A DNA stretch of 64,000 nucleotides from Acinetobacter corruptisaponis (GCF_030053775.1 NZ_CP125669.1:3033962-3097961), one strand, 5' to 3'; positions 43,588 to 53,897 are shown, counted from the first letter of the stretch. Numbers and translations are program-made. The notes: a model not told the origin generated them from the sequence alone.

Positions 43588-43673
43588 GTCAGCATAGCTC
43601 CATTATCATCTATTTTTATGTTCATAGACCGTTTGAACCGTGCACAAAATATGCCACGATGTTTGAGGGATAA

Positions 43674-43721
43674 ACACAATACTTAGTGGTTAAAGTTTAT
43701 TTTCAACACAAGATACGGGAT
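43674..43721 (-). promoter_or_regulatory. Tandem NrdR boxes upstream of nrdA
   Basis: ACACAATACTTAGTGG at 43674-43689 matches the NrdR consensus (acaCwAtATaTwGtgt) at 13 of 16 positions; ACACAAGATACGGGAT at 43706-43721 matches 11 of 16. Their starts are 32 bp apart, the spacing typical of NrdR pairs on one helix face. They lie about 85-135 bp before nrdA. Confidence 0.8.
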
Positions 43722-43834
43722 TTTTAACAGCAGATCAATCTTGACATTTTACTAAAGTTTTTTTCGTGTTTTAACTGCTGTATTCACAGGCACATAGCAT
43801 AGCAAAGGGCTTTAAAAAGACGTATAGATAACTC

Positions 43835-43843
43835 TGTGGATAA
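43835..43843 (-). promoter_or_regulatory. Perfect DnaA box upstream of nrdA
   Basis: TTATCCACA (read on the - strand), the strongest DnaA box, about 250 bp upstream of the nrdA start. DnaA is known to control the nrdAB promoter in E. coli, so a role is plausible. Confidence 0.6.
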
Positions 43844-44037
43844 CTCAAAAAACAGACACTTAAATTATTTCGGAAGCGCAAAGAAACAAATTGTTTAATA
43901 CTGGTACAAAATTTATACTCAATATCCATGTTGTTTATAACAAGCATGTAATTCTGAAAAAGACATTAAAATTCATCATATTAATAAAAATATAACAAAA
44001 CTGGGTGGACGTGTATCAGTTTGGTGAACGACCACTT

Positions 44038-44052
44038 GTTTACAATGTAAAC
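44038..44052. promoter_or_regulatory. Palindrome upstream of bfmR
   Basis: GTTTACA-A-TGTAAAC, a perfect inverted repeat 57 bp before the bfmR ATG. BfmR is known to bind its own promoter, so this is a candidate autoregulatory site or a site for another regulator. Confidence 0.5.
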
Positions 44053-44109
44053 GTGTGTATATTGCAAATCATAAACCAATGTATCTGTAAGATTATTAGG
44101 GGCAAATAA

Positions 44110-44826
44110 ATGAGCCAAGAAGAAAAGTTACCAAAGATTCTGATCGTTGAAGATGACGAACGTTTAGCACGCTTAACCCAGGAGTATTTAATCCGTAACG
44201 GTTTGGAAGTTGGGGTTGAAACTGATGGTAACCGTGCCATTCGTCGTATTATCAGTGAACAGCCTGATTTAGTGGTGCTGGATGTAATGTTGCCTGGGGC
44301 GGATGGTCTAACCGTTTGTCGCGAAGTCCGTCCACACTACCATCAACCAATCCTGATGCTGACCGCACGTACTGAAGATATGGATCAGGTGCTTGGTCTG
44401 GAAATGGGTGCGGATGACTATGTTGCCAAACCTGTGCAACCGCGTGTCTTGCTTGCACGTATCCGCGCGTTATTACGCCGTACCGACAAGACGGTTGAGG
44501 ATGAAGTGGCGCAGCGTATCGAGTTTGATGATCTGGTGATTGATAACGGTGGTCGTTCAGTGACACTCAATGGTGAGTTGGTTGACTTCACCAGCGCGGA
44601 ATATGATCTGTTGTGGCTGCTGGCTTCAAACGCGGGCCGTATCCTTTCCCGTGAAGACATCTTTGAGCGTTTGCGTGGCATTGAATACGATGGTCAGGAC
44701 CGTTCAATCGACGTGCGTATTTCCCGTATCCGTCCGAAAATTGGTGATGACCCAGAGAATCCAAAACGTATTAAGACGGTGCGCAGCAAGGGTTATTTAT
44801 TCGTCAAAGAAACCAACGGGATATAA
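44110..44826 (+). CDS. bfmR: Response regulator BfmR (OmpR/PhoB family)
   Basis: A 238-residue protein nearly identical to what I recall of A. baumannii BfmR. The receiver domain (residues 9-125) has the acidic pocket EDDE, phospho-acceptor D58 in VVLDVMLPG, Thr in LTART and the conserved Lys in VAKPVQPR. The C-terminal winged helix (about 135-235) contains DFTSAEYDLLWLLASNAG and VRSKGYLF. In A. baumannii it controls capsule, biofilm (csu pili) and stress tolerance. It is followed by bfmS after 110 bp and is divergent from nrdA. Confidence 0.95.
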   Translation: MSQEEKLPKILIVEDDERLARLTQEYLIRNGLEVGVETDGNRAIRRIISEQPDLVVLDVMLPGADGLTVCREVRPHYHQPILMLTARTEDMDQVLGLEMGADDYVAKPVQPRVLLARIRALLRRTDKTVEDEVAQRIEFDDLVIDNGGRSVTLNGELVDFTSAEYDLLWLLASNAGRILSREDIFERLRGIEYDGQDRSIDVRISRIRPKIGDDPENPKRIKTVRSKGYLFVKETNGI

Positions 44827-44870
44827 ATCCCTTTCTTGCAGAGCTTTAGCCACTCCCCGCCTTTAAGAAC

Positions 44871-44896
44871 AGAGGTGACTCCTCTCTGATGAGAGG
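44871..44896 (+). other. Mutually exclusive hairpins between bfmR and bfmS
   Basis: AGAGG-TGACT-CCTCT (44871-44885) and CCTCTC-TGAT-GAGAGG (44881-44896) share the bases 44881-44885, so only one can form at a time. They lie in the bfmR-bfmS gap and may tune expression of the second gene. Confidence 0.4.
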
Positions 44897-44936
44897 AAAG
44901 TGGGGGATGCTAAATTAGCTGGGAATTATTTACCCT

Positions 44937-46583
44937 ATGGTGAGTCGAGTACTGAAAAACAGCATATTCTTGCGTATTTATGCTGGGCTGGTGGTTTTGG
45001 TCGTTGTTGTGGCGGCATTCTGTTATTTGCTAGTGCAGATCATTAACTACCAACGGGCGCAGGAATATCGTGAATCCCTGACAGATGGTATTTCCTATGT
45101 CATCAGTGAGGGCGTGGCTCGCCAACCAGAAAAACAGCAAAAGCTGGACTGGATTTCAGATGCTTCCGATTTGCTGGAGCTTCCCATCTATTATGTTGAT
45201 GCGGCGCGGGTGGAGCTTTCCCGTACCGAGCGAAAGCGGATCGCCGAGCAACAGTCCGTTGTTCGTTACGATGCCAATAATGGCATCGGTTATGTCATTA
45301 TTGGGCTGAAAGATGATCCCAAACATTTTCTCTACATTAAGGTAGATAAAATCGGCGAGCGGCAGATGAAAGCACTGCCAATTTTCGTGCTGGACTACCT
45401 GATCTTTTATCCAGGTCAAGAGCGCGAATATCTGGAAAAAATTAAAAAGCACTTCTATTATCCCATTGAAATTGCCGATATCCGAGACATTAACCTCGAC
45501 TCTGAACAGATTGGCCGTTTGCGTCAGGACCAGAGTGTGCTGATGTATAAAGACAGTGCCAGCATACGTGGCACCACCATCTCGATTGTATCTCCAATGC
45601 CCAACCATCCTGCACAGGTACTGGTTCTAGGGCCAGTACCGATGTTTAACTGGATGCCTTTCCAGCTTGCGGCTGGTATTACCTTATTTAGTTTGTTCTT
45701 GCTGAGCCTTGGCGTATATGGACTGATTCTGCCTTTGGAGCGTAAAGTTCGTCAGGTTCGTCATGCCTTGAATAAGATGAAGTCAGGCGACCTGTCATTG
45801 CGTGTCCCGATTGAGGGAACCGATGAAATGGCGAATCTGGCATCAAGTTATAACAATATGTCAGACCATATCCAGCGCCTGATTGAGGCACAGCGGGAAT
45901 TGATGCGTGCGGTTTCGCATGAGCTGAGAACGCCTGTGGCCCGTATCCGTTTTGGTATGGAAATGCTGGCGGAAGAGGACGACTACAGTTACCGTATTCA
46001 GCAGGTGGACATGATTGACAAGGATATTGAGGCGCTCAATACCCTGATTGATGAGATCATGACCTATGCCAAACTGGAGCAGGGCACACCATCGCTTGAT
46101 TTTGAAGACCTTGTGCTGGTCGAGGTGCTGGATCAGGTGGCAATGGAGACCGAGGCACTCAAAACCCAGAAAGAAATTGAATTGATTGCTCCACCTCTGG
46201 CATTACGTGTTGATGCCGAGCGCCGTTATCTGCATCGTGTGGTACAGAACCTTGTGGGCAATGCAGTGCGCTACTGTGACAACAAGGTGCGTATCAGTGG
46301 CGGTGTGCGTGCTGATGGCAAGGCTTATGTGTGCGTGGAGGATGATGGTCCTGGGATTCCAGAGCAAGAGCGCTCACGTATTTTTGAGGCATTTGCGCGT
46401 CTGGACGATAGCCGTACCCGTGCATCGGGTGGCTATGGTTTAGGCCTTTCGATTGTGAGCCGTATTGCCTACTGGTTTGGTGGTGAGATTCAGGTTGACC
46501 AAAGTCCAAACTTGGGTGGGGCACGTTTTGTCATGACCTGGCCAGCCAAACGCTATAAACAAAGCGGTAAAAATAAAATCTAG
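44937..46583 (+). CDS. bfmS: Sensor histidine kinase BfmS
   Basis: A 548-residue membrane kinase paired with BfmR. There are two membrane helices (about residues 12-34 and 236-262) enclosing a periplasmic sensor domain of about 200 residues. A HAMP domain follows (MKSGDLSLRVPIEGTDEM), then the dimerisation helix AVSHELRTPVARIRFG with His328, then the ATP-binding boxes VQNLVGNAVRY, VEDDGPGIP and GGYGLGLSIV. It ends in a basic tail. BfmS sets BfmR phosphorylation; the signal is unknown. Confidence 0.95.
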   Translation: MVSRVLKNSIFLRIYAGLVVLVVVVAAFCYLLVQIINYQRAQEYRESLTDGISYVISEGVARQPEKQQKLDWISDASDLLELPIYYVDAARVELSRTERKRIAEQQSVVRYDANNGIGYVIIGLKDDPKHFLYIKVDKIGERQMKALPIFVLDYLIFYPGQEREYLEKIKKHFYYPIEIADIRDINLDSEQIGRLRQDQSVLMYKDSASIRGTTISIVSPMPNHPAQVLVLGPVPMFNWMPFQLAAGITLFSLFLLSLGVYGLILPLERKVRQVRHALNKMKSGDLSLRVPIEGTDEMANLASSYNNMSDHIQRLIEAQRELMRAVSHELRTPVARIRFGMEMLAEEDDYSYRIQQVDMIDKDIEALNTLIDEIMTYAKLEQGTPSLDFEDLVLVEVLDQVAMETEALKTQKEIELIAPPLALRVDAERRYLHRVVQNLVGNAVRYCDNKVRISGGVRADGKAYVCVEDDGPGIPEQERSRIFEAFARLDDSRTRASGGYGLGLSIVSRIAYWFGGEIQVDQSPNLGGARFVMTWPAKRYKQSGKNKI

Positions 46584-46610
46584 GTTTCGGGCATTAGGAT
46601 TTTATAAGAA

Positions 46611-46633
46611 ACCAAAGCCATTATGGCTTTGGT
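46611..46633. terminator. Hairpin after bfmS
   Basis: The perfect 10-bp stem ACCAAAGCCA / TGGCTTTGGT has a 3-base loop and lies between bfmS and the convergent small gene. It lacks a clear T-run. Confidence 0.55.
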
Positions 46634-46673
46634 AAAGTGTATGGCTTAAAACTTGTGATAGATTGACTTATAT

Positions 46674-47030
46674 TTATTCATGCACAGATGGATCAGGTTC
46701 AATCAATGGCTGTCCTGACCGTAAACTATTGAGGGCATCCGTATTAAAGTCAATCAACAGTGAATTGTTCTTAACATCAATTTTATAGCTTTTGATGAGT
46801 GCCTGATCTCCATTGAGGGTTTCTACCTTGTAACTATCGGCAATATTGAGAATACTTTCTAGATTGGTTGTGGTCGCCGCAAAATCCTCTCTAAATACTT
46901 CGTATATGTCTCTTAAATCAAAAATCGCGTTATCAGCATCTGGATGTTTTCGAACATAACTTTCTATATGACGCATCAGTAGTTGTGAAAAAAAGAAATA
47001 ATCCGAGTCGTGGGTGTATTCTAGATGCAT
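46674..47030 (-). CDS. Small hypothetical protein
   Basis: A 118-residue cytoplasmic protein starting at ATG 47030, where AAGGAG is well spaced; the frame extends to 47066 without a ribosome site. Composition is acidic (MHLEYTHDSDYFFF, RKHPDADNAIFDLRDIYEVF, a C-terminal DALNSLRSGQPLIEPD). There is no signal peptide, membrane helix or recognised domain. It lies between bfmS and the cyclase gene as a single gene. Confidence 0.65.
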   Translation of the reverse strand: MHLEYTHDSDYFFFSQLLMRHIESYVRKHPDADNAIFDLRDIYEVFREDFAATTTNLESILNIADSYKVETLNGDQALIKSYKIDVKNNSLLIDFNTDALNSLRSGQPLIEPDPSVHE

Positions 47031-47122
47031 ATTTTTCTCCTTGTTTGCTTCTTTTAGAATACTCATCTATTGCGTCGGCTGTGTATAAAGATAATTAAAG
47101 TATTTTGCTGAATTGCAACATA

Positions 47123-48541
47123 TTATGTCGAAATCACCACCTGATTTCGGCCCTGTCTTTTTGCCTGATAAAGTGCATCATCCGCCTGCTTGAATAAATG
47201 CTCAATCAGTTGATGGTTTTCAGGCGTGCAAATACACAGGCCAATGCTGAGCTGGATGAAAAAATACCGCTGTTGGTCAATTGAAATAGCAGTTTGGCTC
47301 ATGTGCTGGCGAATCTGTTCAGCACAGGCATGGGCAGCCTCAAGGCTGGTGTCTGCCATAAAGATGGCGAACTCCTCACCACCCAAACGTCCGAGCAGGT
47401 CATTCGGTCTAAGCTGTGCCTGAATGGTTTGCACACAGCTTTGCAATGCGCGGTCTCCCATCTGGTGTCCATAGCTGTCATTGACCTGCTTGAAATGGTC
47501 CACATCCAGCATCAGGAATGCTGTGGTTTGTCCCTGTTGGGTTGCCTGTTGCTGGATTAACTGTACGGACTGGAGAAATTGACGTCGGGTCAGGCTGGAG
47601 GTGAGTTCATCGTGTGCAATGGTGTGCTGTAATTCCTGAATCAGTTTGGATCTCACCAGATTGATGCTGGAGACGGTCAAGGGTGCAATCGTCATCATGA
47701 TCAATCCAATACGGATGGAAATGGTGTTGTGGAGATACTGGTCTGGATACAGCAATAAATAGCTTTGCGACACATGGTAAATGATAAAGGCACAACTGAT
47801 AGCGGTAATCATCGCCACTGAAAAATGTCGGTAACGCAGTGCACACCAGATTAAGGCCGCAATCGGATAGAGTAGGGAACCAGGTCCTGCATCGTAGTAA
47901 CCAATCGCAATGGAAAGAATCACGGCGAATAAAGGCAGGATTTCCTGAATGGTTTGGGTTTTAAACTCTTTGAGTTGTTGCCTGAATTCTGCAAAGGCGG
48001 GTGCGCTCAGCATTGCAGGCAACAGCAATAAGGCGTTCTGGATTTCCGCAGTAAACCAGTAGCCAAAGTCAGTTACAAATGAACCCAGGGCAAACTTGGT
48101 GTTAAAGAAAGGCAGGGTAATGGCTGCAAACAGGGAGCTGGATAGACCGCCCACACAACAAAAACTAAACAAAAAAAGATAAAAATAACCGTGATGTATG
48201 GAACGGATCAAGGCATTGAACCGAATGTACAGGGCGAGTGCCGTGAACACATAGAGCAGGTTGGCGGTAGTGAGGCAGACATTGAGTAGAAACGGCGTAT
48301 CCTGCAATGTATCGGCAAGCAGGTAGCCAACAATCGCACCAATAAAGCTGATGGGATGCCGTGTTTGTGGAAAGCGAATCAGCAAACCCAGCAAAACCGA
48401 GTTGGCAGGCCAAAATGAGGCCAGAAAGGTGAGGTGTCGTGTTGCAATGCCCAACAGACAGCAGCAAAAGATAACCGCAGTAAACAGTAGGAAGAGCTGG
48501 AAAAGCGAGAGCGGCTTTAATGCTACTGTAGATTGAGGCAT
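47123..48541 (-). CDS. MASE1-GGDEF diguanylate cyclase
   Basis: A 472-residue protein. Residues 1-300 form a MASE1-type sensor with about eight membrane helices (TRHLTFLASFWPANSVLLGL, IGAIVGYLLADTL). The GGDEF domain follows (DELTSSLTRRQFLQ, FLMLDVDHFKQVNDSYGHQMGD) with an intact active site GGEEF at 387-391. RPND at 378-381, five residues before it, is the inhibitory I-site. It should therefore make c-di-GMP and be product-inhibited. Its neighbour bfmRS also governs biofilm traits, but no co-regulation is visible. Confidence 0.92.
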   Translation of the reverse strand: MPQSTVALKPLSLFQLFLLFTAVIFCCCLLGIATRHLTFLASFWPANSVLLGLLIRFPQTRHPISFIGAIVGYLLADTLQDTPFLLNVCLTTANLLYVFTALALYIRFNALIRSIHHGYFYLFLFSFCCVGGLSSSLFAAITLPFFNTKFALGSFVTDFGYWFTAEIQNALLLLPAMLSAPAFAEFRQQLKEFKTQTIQEILPLFAVILSIAIGYYDAGPGSLLYPIAALIWCALRYRHFSVAMITAISCAFIIYHVSQSYLLLYPDQYLHNTISIRIGLIMMTIAPLTVSSINLVRSKLIQELQHTIAHDELTSSLTRRQFLQSVQLIQQQATQQGQTTAFLMLDVDHFKQVNDSYGHQMGDRALQSCVQTIQAQLRPNDLLGRLGGEEFAIFMADTSLEAAHACAEQIRQHMSQTAISIDQQRYFFIQLSIGLCICTPENHQLIEHLFKQADDALYQAKRQGRNQVVIST

Positions 48542-48938
48542 GCTGACGCGTTCCCTTGGGGAAATTTGGTGGCGCTATTATATAAATTTTGTTTAAATTT
48601 TCATCATAAATTTGTATCAATGCAATGATTTAGTTCGTGCTGCCATGTTTTTGGGCATGGGGAATGGAATTCGAATGTTTTTGGCGCATAGATAAAGAAA
48701 AAAATGATTGATATGTAATACTTGATTTGATAATTCGATTTTTAAGGGTGAATTCGTGGTGATCTGGGAGAGAAGCGTAAATTTATGGACAAAATCATCC
48801 GAAAGACTAAAGCGCATCAACTAGCATGCGAAATTAGAAATCAGGTACAATTGGCGGGATTAATTTTGTGTTTGGTGTATTTGAAGGCCAATACATACAT
48901 TCTTTGTTAAAAATAGGCCTGCCAGGAGTTATCCCCGC
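48542..48938. other. Intergenic region before nuoA
   Basis: About 400 AT-rich bases between the divergent cyclase gene and nuoA. No gene is supported. The nuo promoter must lie here; TACAAT at 48846-48851 is a possible -10 but has no good -35 at the right distance. A strong ribosome site AGGAG ends 10 bp before the nuoA ATG. Confidence 0.5.
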
Positions 48939-49490
48939 ATGAGTGCCATTACTCCATACGATTGGGCGATTATCGCTTTCGTGATCGGCGTTACATTTCT
49001 TTGCGTTTTTATGCTTACTGTTCCTCTACTCCTTGGGGGAAAAGCATGGGGACGTGCAAAGCAAGAGCAGTTTGAATCAGGTGTAGTTAGTGCGGGCGGT
49101 GCTCGTATTCGCTTGTCAGCCAAGTTCTATCTAGTTGCAATTTTCTTCGTTGTTTTTGACCTGGAAGCCCTTTACCTCTACGCATGGTCAACCTCTGTCC
49201 GTGAAGTGGGCTGGTTCGGGTTCACCACAGTGGTTATTTTCGTGGTGGATCTATTGATTGCCCTGATTTATGCCATTGCGGTTGGCGCATTAAACTGGGC
49301 TCCAACAGACCGTCGTAAGGCAGCGGGTGTAAAAACCCATATTGGTTCGCCAAATATGAACATTGCTGACATTACCCGATTCAACAACATCGAAGAATTG
49401 GTTGTCGATCCTACTGGTCATATTCCAGCACAGTCTTCTGGTCGTGTTAAATCCAAGACACCGACCACCTCAATAACTGAACAGGAGTAA
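48939..49490 (+). CDS. nuoA: NADH-quinone oxidoreductase subunit A
   Basis: A 183-residue membrane subunit with three helices. LLGGKAWGRAKQEQFESGV and LSAKFYLVAIFFVVFDLEALYLYAW (with the conserved membrane Asp/Glu) are diagnostic for NuoA. The C-terminal 60 residues are a polar extension seen in Acinetobacter and relatives. It is the first gene of the nuoA-N operon and is followed after 6 bp by nuoB. Confidence 0.95.
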   Translation: MSAITPYDWAIIAFVIGVTFLCVFMLTVPLLLGGKAWGRAKQEQFESGVVSAGGARIRLSAKFYLVAIFFVVFDLEALYLYAWSTSVREVGWFGFTTVVIFVVDLLIALIYAIAVGALNWAPTDRRKAAGVKTHIGSPNMNIADITRFNNIEELVVDPTGHIPAQSSGRVKSKTPTTSITEQE

Positions 49491-49496
49491 GTCGGG

Positions 49497-50174
49497 ATGA
49501 AATATACTTTAACCCGTGCGAATCCAGATGCCGATCAATATCCTTTGCAAGATCGTCAAATCGTCACTGACCCACTTGAGGAAGAAGTGAATAAAAGCGT
49601 GATGATGACGCGTCTTGAGGATGTGTTGCATACCGCAGTGAACTGGGGGCGTAAAAACTCGTTGTGGCCATTTAACTTTGGTACTTCATGCTGCTACGTT
49701 GAATATGCGACCACGTTAACGGGAGTGCATGACCTGTCACGTTTTGGTGCCGAGGTCATCCGTGCTTCACCGCGTCAGGCGGACTTGATGATTGTTGCAG
49801 GAACCTGCTTTGTTAAGATGGCGCCTGTAATCCAGCGTTTGTATGAACAGATGCTTGAGCCTAAATGGGTGATCTCAATGGGTGCCTGTGCCAACTCAGG
49901 TGGTATGTACGACATCTATTCCGTGGTTCAGGGCGTAGACAAAATTATTCCTGTTGATGTGTACATCCCAGGTTGTCCTCCTCGTCCAGAAGCACTTATT
50001 CAAGCATTGATGTTGCTTCAAGACCAAATTCAATTAGAGCGCCGTCCACTTTCAGCGGTGATTGGTGATGATCTTCAGCCTGTGTATAAGCCAAAGATGA
50101 TGCCAGAACGTGACCGTAAAAACGCTGAACGTATTGCGGTGAAAAACCTGCGCTCTATGGATGAAATTAAATAA
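49497..50174 (+). CDS. nuoB: NADH-quinone oxidoreductase subunit B
   Basis: A 225-residue hydrophilic subunit carrying the last iron-sulfur cluster N2. The cluster cysteines are in [21 protein letters not shown] and [12 protein letters not shown]. It joins the peripheral arm to the membrane arm near the quinone site. AGGAG lies 9 bp upstream of the ATG. A 91-bp gap, the largest inside the operon, separates it from nuoCD. Confidence 0.97.
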   Translation: MKYTLTRANPDADQYPLQDRQIVTDPLEEEVNKSVMMTRLEDVLHTAVNWGRKNSLWPFNFGTSCCYVEYATTLTGVHDLSRFGAEVIRASPRQADLMIVAGTCFVKMAPVIQRLYEQMLEPKWVISMGACANSGGMYDIYSVVQGVDKIIPVDVYIPGCPPRPEALIQALMLLQDQIQLERRPLSAVIGDDLQPVYKPKMMPERDRKNAERIAVKNLRSMDEIK

Positions 50175-50265
50175 TTTTTTGACGATGAGTTTTTGACGTA
50201 TCCGTGATGGATATGGTCATCGAAAAAGAATTGCCAGAATTTGTATTAAATAGGAAGCCAAGCCA

Positions 50266-52053
50266 ATGGCTGAAACTGACATTGCTATGCCAGAATCAAC
50301 GCCAGTTGATTCACGCCCAGCATTTGCAATTGTGGAAGAGCTCAAAACCAAGTTTGGTGAGAACTTCTACGTGCAGGCGACTCGTGAAGAGTTTCCAACA
50401 GTCTGGGTTGAGCGCGCACGCGTGCAAGAAGTCCTTATGTTCCTCCGTAAAGTGGAACGTCCCTATGTGATGTTGTTTGACCTGTCAGCGGTGGATGAGC
50501 GTTTACGTGTTCACCGTGACGGTTTGCCACCATCAGACTTCACTGTGTTCTATCACTTGTTGTCGCTTGAGCGTAATACCGATATTCGTATCAAGGTTGC
50601 GTTGAATGAGAGCGACCTCAATATTCCAACAGCCACCAATATCTGGCCAAATGCCAACTGGTATGAGCGTGAAGCCTACGATATGTTTGGGATCAATTTC
50701 GAGGGGCATCCAATGCTTCGTCGTATCTTGTTGCCAACCTATTGGGAGGGTCATCCATTGCGTAAGGAATATTCTGCCCGTGCGACAGAATATACACCGT
50801 ATATGCAAGACCAGGCCAAGCAGGATTTCGAACAGGAACACCTACGCTTTGTGCCTGAGGACTGGGGGCTAAAACGTGGCAATGCCGATGAAGACTTCAT
50901 GTTCCTGAATCTGGGACCTAACCACCCATCTGCACACGGTGCGTTCCGTATTGTTTTGCAGTTGGATGGTGAAGAAGTGAAGGACTGTGTGCCTGACATT
51001 GGTTATCACCACCGTGGTGTGGAAAAGATGGCTGAGCGTCAAACATGGCATTCATTTATTCCTTATACGGATCGTGTTGACTACCTCGGTGGCTGTGCGC
51101 AAAACATGCCATACGTGATGGCGGTTGAGCAGCTTGCAGGGATTAAGGTGCCTGAGCGTGCGCAGGTGATCCGTGTCATGTTGAACGAATTGTTCCGTAT
51201 CAACAACCACTTGCTTTACTGTGGTACTGCAATTCAGGATGCGGGTGGTATGACCCCTGTATTCTATATGTTCGCAGACCGTCAAAAAGTCTATGACATC
51301 GTTGAGGCGATTACGGGCTACCGTATGCACCCAGCGTGGTTCCGTATCGGTGGTACAGCGCATGATCTTCCAAACAACTGGCAGAAGCTTGTTAAAGAGT
51401 TGCTGGAATGGATGCCGAAACGTCTAAACGAATACTACACCGCTGCCCTGAAAAACTCAGTGTTTATTGGCCGTACGCGTAATGTAGCGCAATACGATGC
51501 CAAATCTGCGTTGGCATGGGGTGTGACGGGTACAGGTTTGCGTGCGACTGGTATTGATTTCGATGTACGTAAATATCGTCCATACAGTGGTTATGAAAAC
51601 TTTGACTTTGATGTGCCAGTGGAATACGAGGGTGATGCCTACGCACGTGTGCTGGTGCATTTCCGTGAAATCACCGAGTCATTAAAAATCATTCAACAGT
51701 GCTTGGACAACATGCCATCTGGTCCATATAAAGCGGATCATCCATTGGCTGTTCCACCACCGAAAGACAAGACATTACAGGATATTGAAACCCTGATTAC
51801 GCACTTCCTGAGTGTGTCATGGGGGCCTGTCATGCCAGCGGGTGAGGCATCATTTATGACTGAAGTGGTGAAAGGTGCGAGTACCTATTACCTCACTTCT
51901 GACAAGTCCACCATGAGCTACCGTACCCGTATTCGTACACCAACGTTCACACACTTGCAGCAAATTCCATCCGTGATTAACGGCAGTCTGGTATCTGACT
52001 TGATCATTTACTTGGCGACCATTGACGTGGTTATGGCTGACGTGGATCGCTAG
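50266..52053 (+). CDS. nuoCD: NADH-quinone oxidoreductase fused subunits C and D
   Basis: A 595-residue fusion. Residues about 30-185 are NuoC (30-kDa type; [27 protein letters not shown]), and residues 210-595 are NuoD (49-kDa type; [36 protein letters not shown]). NuoD holds the quinone-site His/Tyr region next to cluster N2 of NuoB. C-D fusion is typical of gamma-proteobacteria including Acinetobacter. A GGAAG ribosome site precedes the ATG. Confidence 0.97.
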   Translation: MAETDIAMPESTPVDSRPAFAIVEELKTKFGENFYVQATREEFPTVWVERARVQEVLMFLRKVERPYVMLFDLSAVDERLRVHRDGLPPSDFTVFYHLLSLERNTDIRIKVALNESDLNIPTATNIWPNANWYEREAYDMFGINFEGHPMLRRILLPTYWEGHPLRKEYSARATEYTPYMQDQAKQDFEQEHLRFVPEDWGLKRGNADEDFMFLNLGPNHPSAHGAFRIVLQLDGEEVKDCVPDIGYHHRGVEKMAERQTWHSFIPYTDRVDYLGGCAQNMPYVMAVEQLAGIKVPERAQVIRVMLNELFRINNHLLYCGTAIQDAGGMTPVFYMFADRQKVYDIVEAITGYRMHPAWFRIGGTAHDLPNNWQKLVKELLEWMPKRLNEYYTAALKNSVFIGRTRNVAQYDAKSALAWGVTGTGLRATGIDFDVRKYRPYSGYENFDFDVPVEYEGDAYARVLVHFREITESLKIIQQCLDNMPSGPYKADHPLAVPPPKDKTLQDIETLITHFLSVSWGPVMPAGEASFMTEVVKGASTYYLTSDKSTMSYRTRIRTPTFTHLQQIPSVINGSLVSDLIIYLATIDVVMADVDR

Positions 52054-52065
52054 GGGTAAACGATT

Positions 52066-52575
52066 ATGATGATTTTGACTGATAAAAAACCACGTGTGAA
52101 TGTCGAAGGGATTTTGACTGCTGACGAAATCCATGACATTGAACATCACATTGACCACTATCCATACCCGCGTGCAGCCTCTCTGGATGCCTTGAAGTGT
52201 GTACAGCGCCGTAATGGCTGGGTAGATGACGCGCAAATGAACGCAATTGCACAATTGCTGACCATCAGTGTGGCAGATTTAGAGGGTGTGGCAACGTTCT
52301 ATAACCGTATCTACCGCCAGCCTGTGGGTCGTCACGTGATTTTGTTGTGCGACTCGATTGCATGCTTCCTGATGGGGGCGGAAACACTGGCGGAAGCGTT
52401 CCAGCGCGAGTTGGGTATCCAGTATGGACAAACCACGGCAGATGGTCGTTTCACCTTGCTGCCAATTTGCTGTCTCGGCAACTGTGACAAGGGACCAACT
52501 TTAATGATTGATGAAGATACCCACGGTTTAGTGGAGACCTCTTCAATCAAACAGTTATTGGAGAAGTATGTATGA
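52066..52575 (+). CDS. nuoE: NADH-quinone oxidoreductase subunit E
   Basis: A 169-residue thioredoxin-fold subunit with a 2Fe-2S cluster (N1a). Its four cysteines lie in CDSIACF and [30 protein letters not shown] matches the E. coli protein closely. ATG 52066 or the adjacent ATG 52069 may start it. Its stop overlaps the nuoF start (ATGA), so the two are translationally coupled, fitting their tight complex in the NADH module. Confidence 0.96.
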   Translation: MMILTDKKPRVNVEGILTADEIHDIEHHIDHYPYPRAASLDALKCVQRRNGWVDDAQMNAIAQLLTISVADLEGVATFYNRIYRQPVGRHVILLCDSIACFLMGAETLAEAFQRELGIQYGQTTADGRFTLLPICCLGNCDKGPTLMIDEDTHGLVETSSIKQLLEKYV

Positions 52576-53897
52576 ATACTGAACCAAAACCAATTTATGG
52601 CGACGGTAACCCAGAAACGCATCCACTGACCTGGCGTTTGAGCAAACAAGAGTTTGTTCGTGCGGCAGATGAGTACGAAGCGCTTGAAGGTTATGCTGGC
52701 TTTAAAAAGGCCTTGGGCATGCCACCAAAGGATGTGCTTGAAGTCATCAAGGCCGCAACTGTTAAAGGTCGTGGTGGTGCGGGCTTCCCAGCGGGAATTA
52801 AATGGTCATTGATGGCACCGAATGATGGTGGTCCACGCTATTTAATCTGTAATGCCGATGAAATGGAGCCAGGTACCTTTAAAGACCGCTTGCTGATGGA
52901 AAAACTTCCTCATCAATTGATTGAAGGCATGCTGATTGCAGGTTATACCCTTGAAGCAACGCATGGTTATATCTTTATTCGTGGTGAATATATTGAGGCA
53001 GCGCAATATTTAAATGAAGCGTTGGAGCAAATCCGTGCCAAAGGTTACCTGGGTGAAAACATCCTTGGAACTGGCTGGAACTTTGAAATGTACGTTCACA
53101 CAGGCGCAGGACGTTATATCTGTGGTGAAGAAACCGCATTGATTAACTCGCTTGAAGGTCGTCGTGCCAATCCGCGTACCAAGCCGCCATTCCCGCAGGT
53201 GGCAGGGGCATGGGGGCGTCCAACCATTGTGAATAACGTTGAGACCTACAATAACTTGCCAGCAATTATGTTGCGTGGGCCTGAGTGGTATATCAACCTT
53301 TCAGCGCACAAGTCCAAAGACCCAGGCACCAAGATTTATGGTGCGTCAGGCAAGGTCAAGTTCCCAGGACTTTGGGAGCTTCCATTTGGTACCACTGCCC
53401 GTGAAGTGATCGAAGATCATGCTGGTGGTATGCGTGATGGTTTGACCTTAAAAGCGTGGTTGCCAGGTGGTGCATCAACAGACTTTTTGGCTGCTGAACA
53501 TATCGACCTACCAATGGATGCGGAAAGCATCATGAAAGCAGGTTCACGTTTGGGAACTTGTCTGTTGATGGTGGTGGATGAAACCCAGTGTATGGTGTCT
53601 GCGACCCGTAATCTGGAAGAATTCTTTGCGCGTGAATCATGTGGCTGGTGTACACCTTGCCGTGATGGTCTACCTTGGGCTGTGAAAGCACTGAAAGCAC
53701 TGGAAAGTGGTGAAGGCAAGATGGAAGATATTCAGCATTTGTCTGAACTCACCAAGAAGCTTTGGATTGGTAAGACCTTCTGTGCTCACGCACCAGGTGC
53801 GATGGAGCCACTGATGGGCGCATTAAAATATTTCCGTCATGAGTTTGAGGCAAAGGTGAAGACCCATGCCGCAGCTCGTGATGTAGAACAGGTTTAA
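52572..53897 (+). CDS. nuoF: NADH-quinone oxidoreductase subunit F
   Basis: A 441-residue subunit that oxidises [19 protein letters not shown] binds [22 protein letters not shown] is the nucleotide signature, and [12 protein letters not shown] plus a distal Cys hold cluster N3. It starts within the nuoE stop codon and is followed after 11 bp by nuoG. Confidence 0.97.
   Translation: MNTEPKPIYGDGNPETHPLTWRLSKQEFVRAADEYEALEGYAGFKKALGMPPKDVLEVIKAATVKGRGGAGFPAGIKWSLMAPNDGGPRYLICNADEMEPGTFKDRLLMEKLPHQLIEGMLIAGYTLEATHGYIFIRGEYIEAAQYLNEALEQIRAKGYLGENILGTGWNFEMYVHTGAGRYICGEETALINSLEGRRANPRTKPPFPQVAGAWGRPTIVNNVETYNNLPAIMLRGPEWYINLSAHKSKDPGTKIYGASGKVKFPGLWELPFGTTAREVIEDHAGGMRDGLTLKAWLPGGASTDFLAAEHIDLPMDAESIMKAGSRLGTCLLMVVDETQCMVSATRNLEEFFARESCGWCTPCRDGLPWAVKALKALESGEGKMEDIQHLSELTKKLWIGKTFCAHAPGAMEPLMGALKYFRHEFEAKVKTHAAARDVEQV

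Larger units (their letters stand above)
43588..44109. other. Divergent nrdA / bfmR control region
   Basis: About 520 bp without a gene. It holds the nrd promoter with NrdR boxes (43674-43721), a DnaA box (43835-43843), AT-rich DNA, and a palindrome near the bfmR start (44038-44052). A possible nrd promoter on the - strand has TTGAAA about 19 bp from TATTGT, the latter inside the first NrdR box. Confidence 0.6.

Noticed and set aside
48617..48820. 67-codon - strand frame before nuoA
   Set aside because: No ribosome site, low-complexity hydrophobic translation, no sign of selection.
50204..50470. 88-codon frame starting in the nuoB-nuoCD gap
   Set aside because: Most of it overlaps nuoCD in another frame, there is no ribosome site, and the sequence lacks any domain; the gap is a leader for nuoCD.
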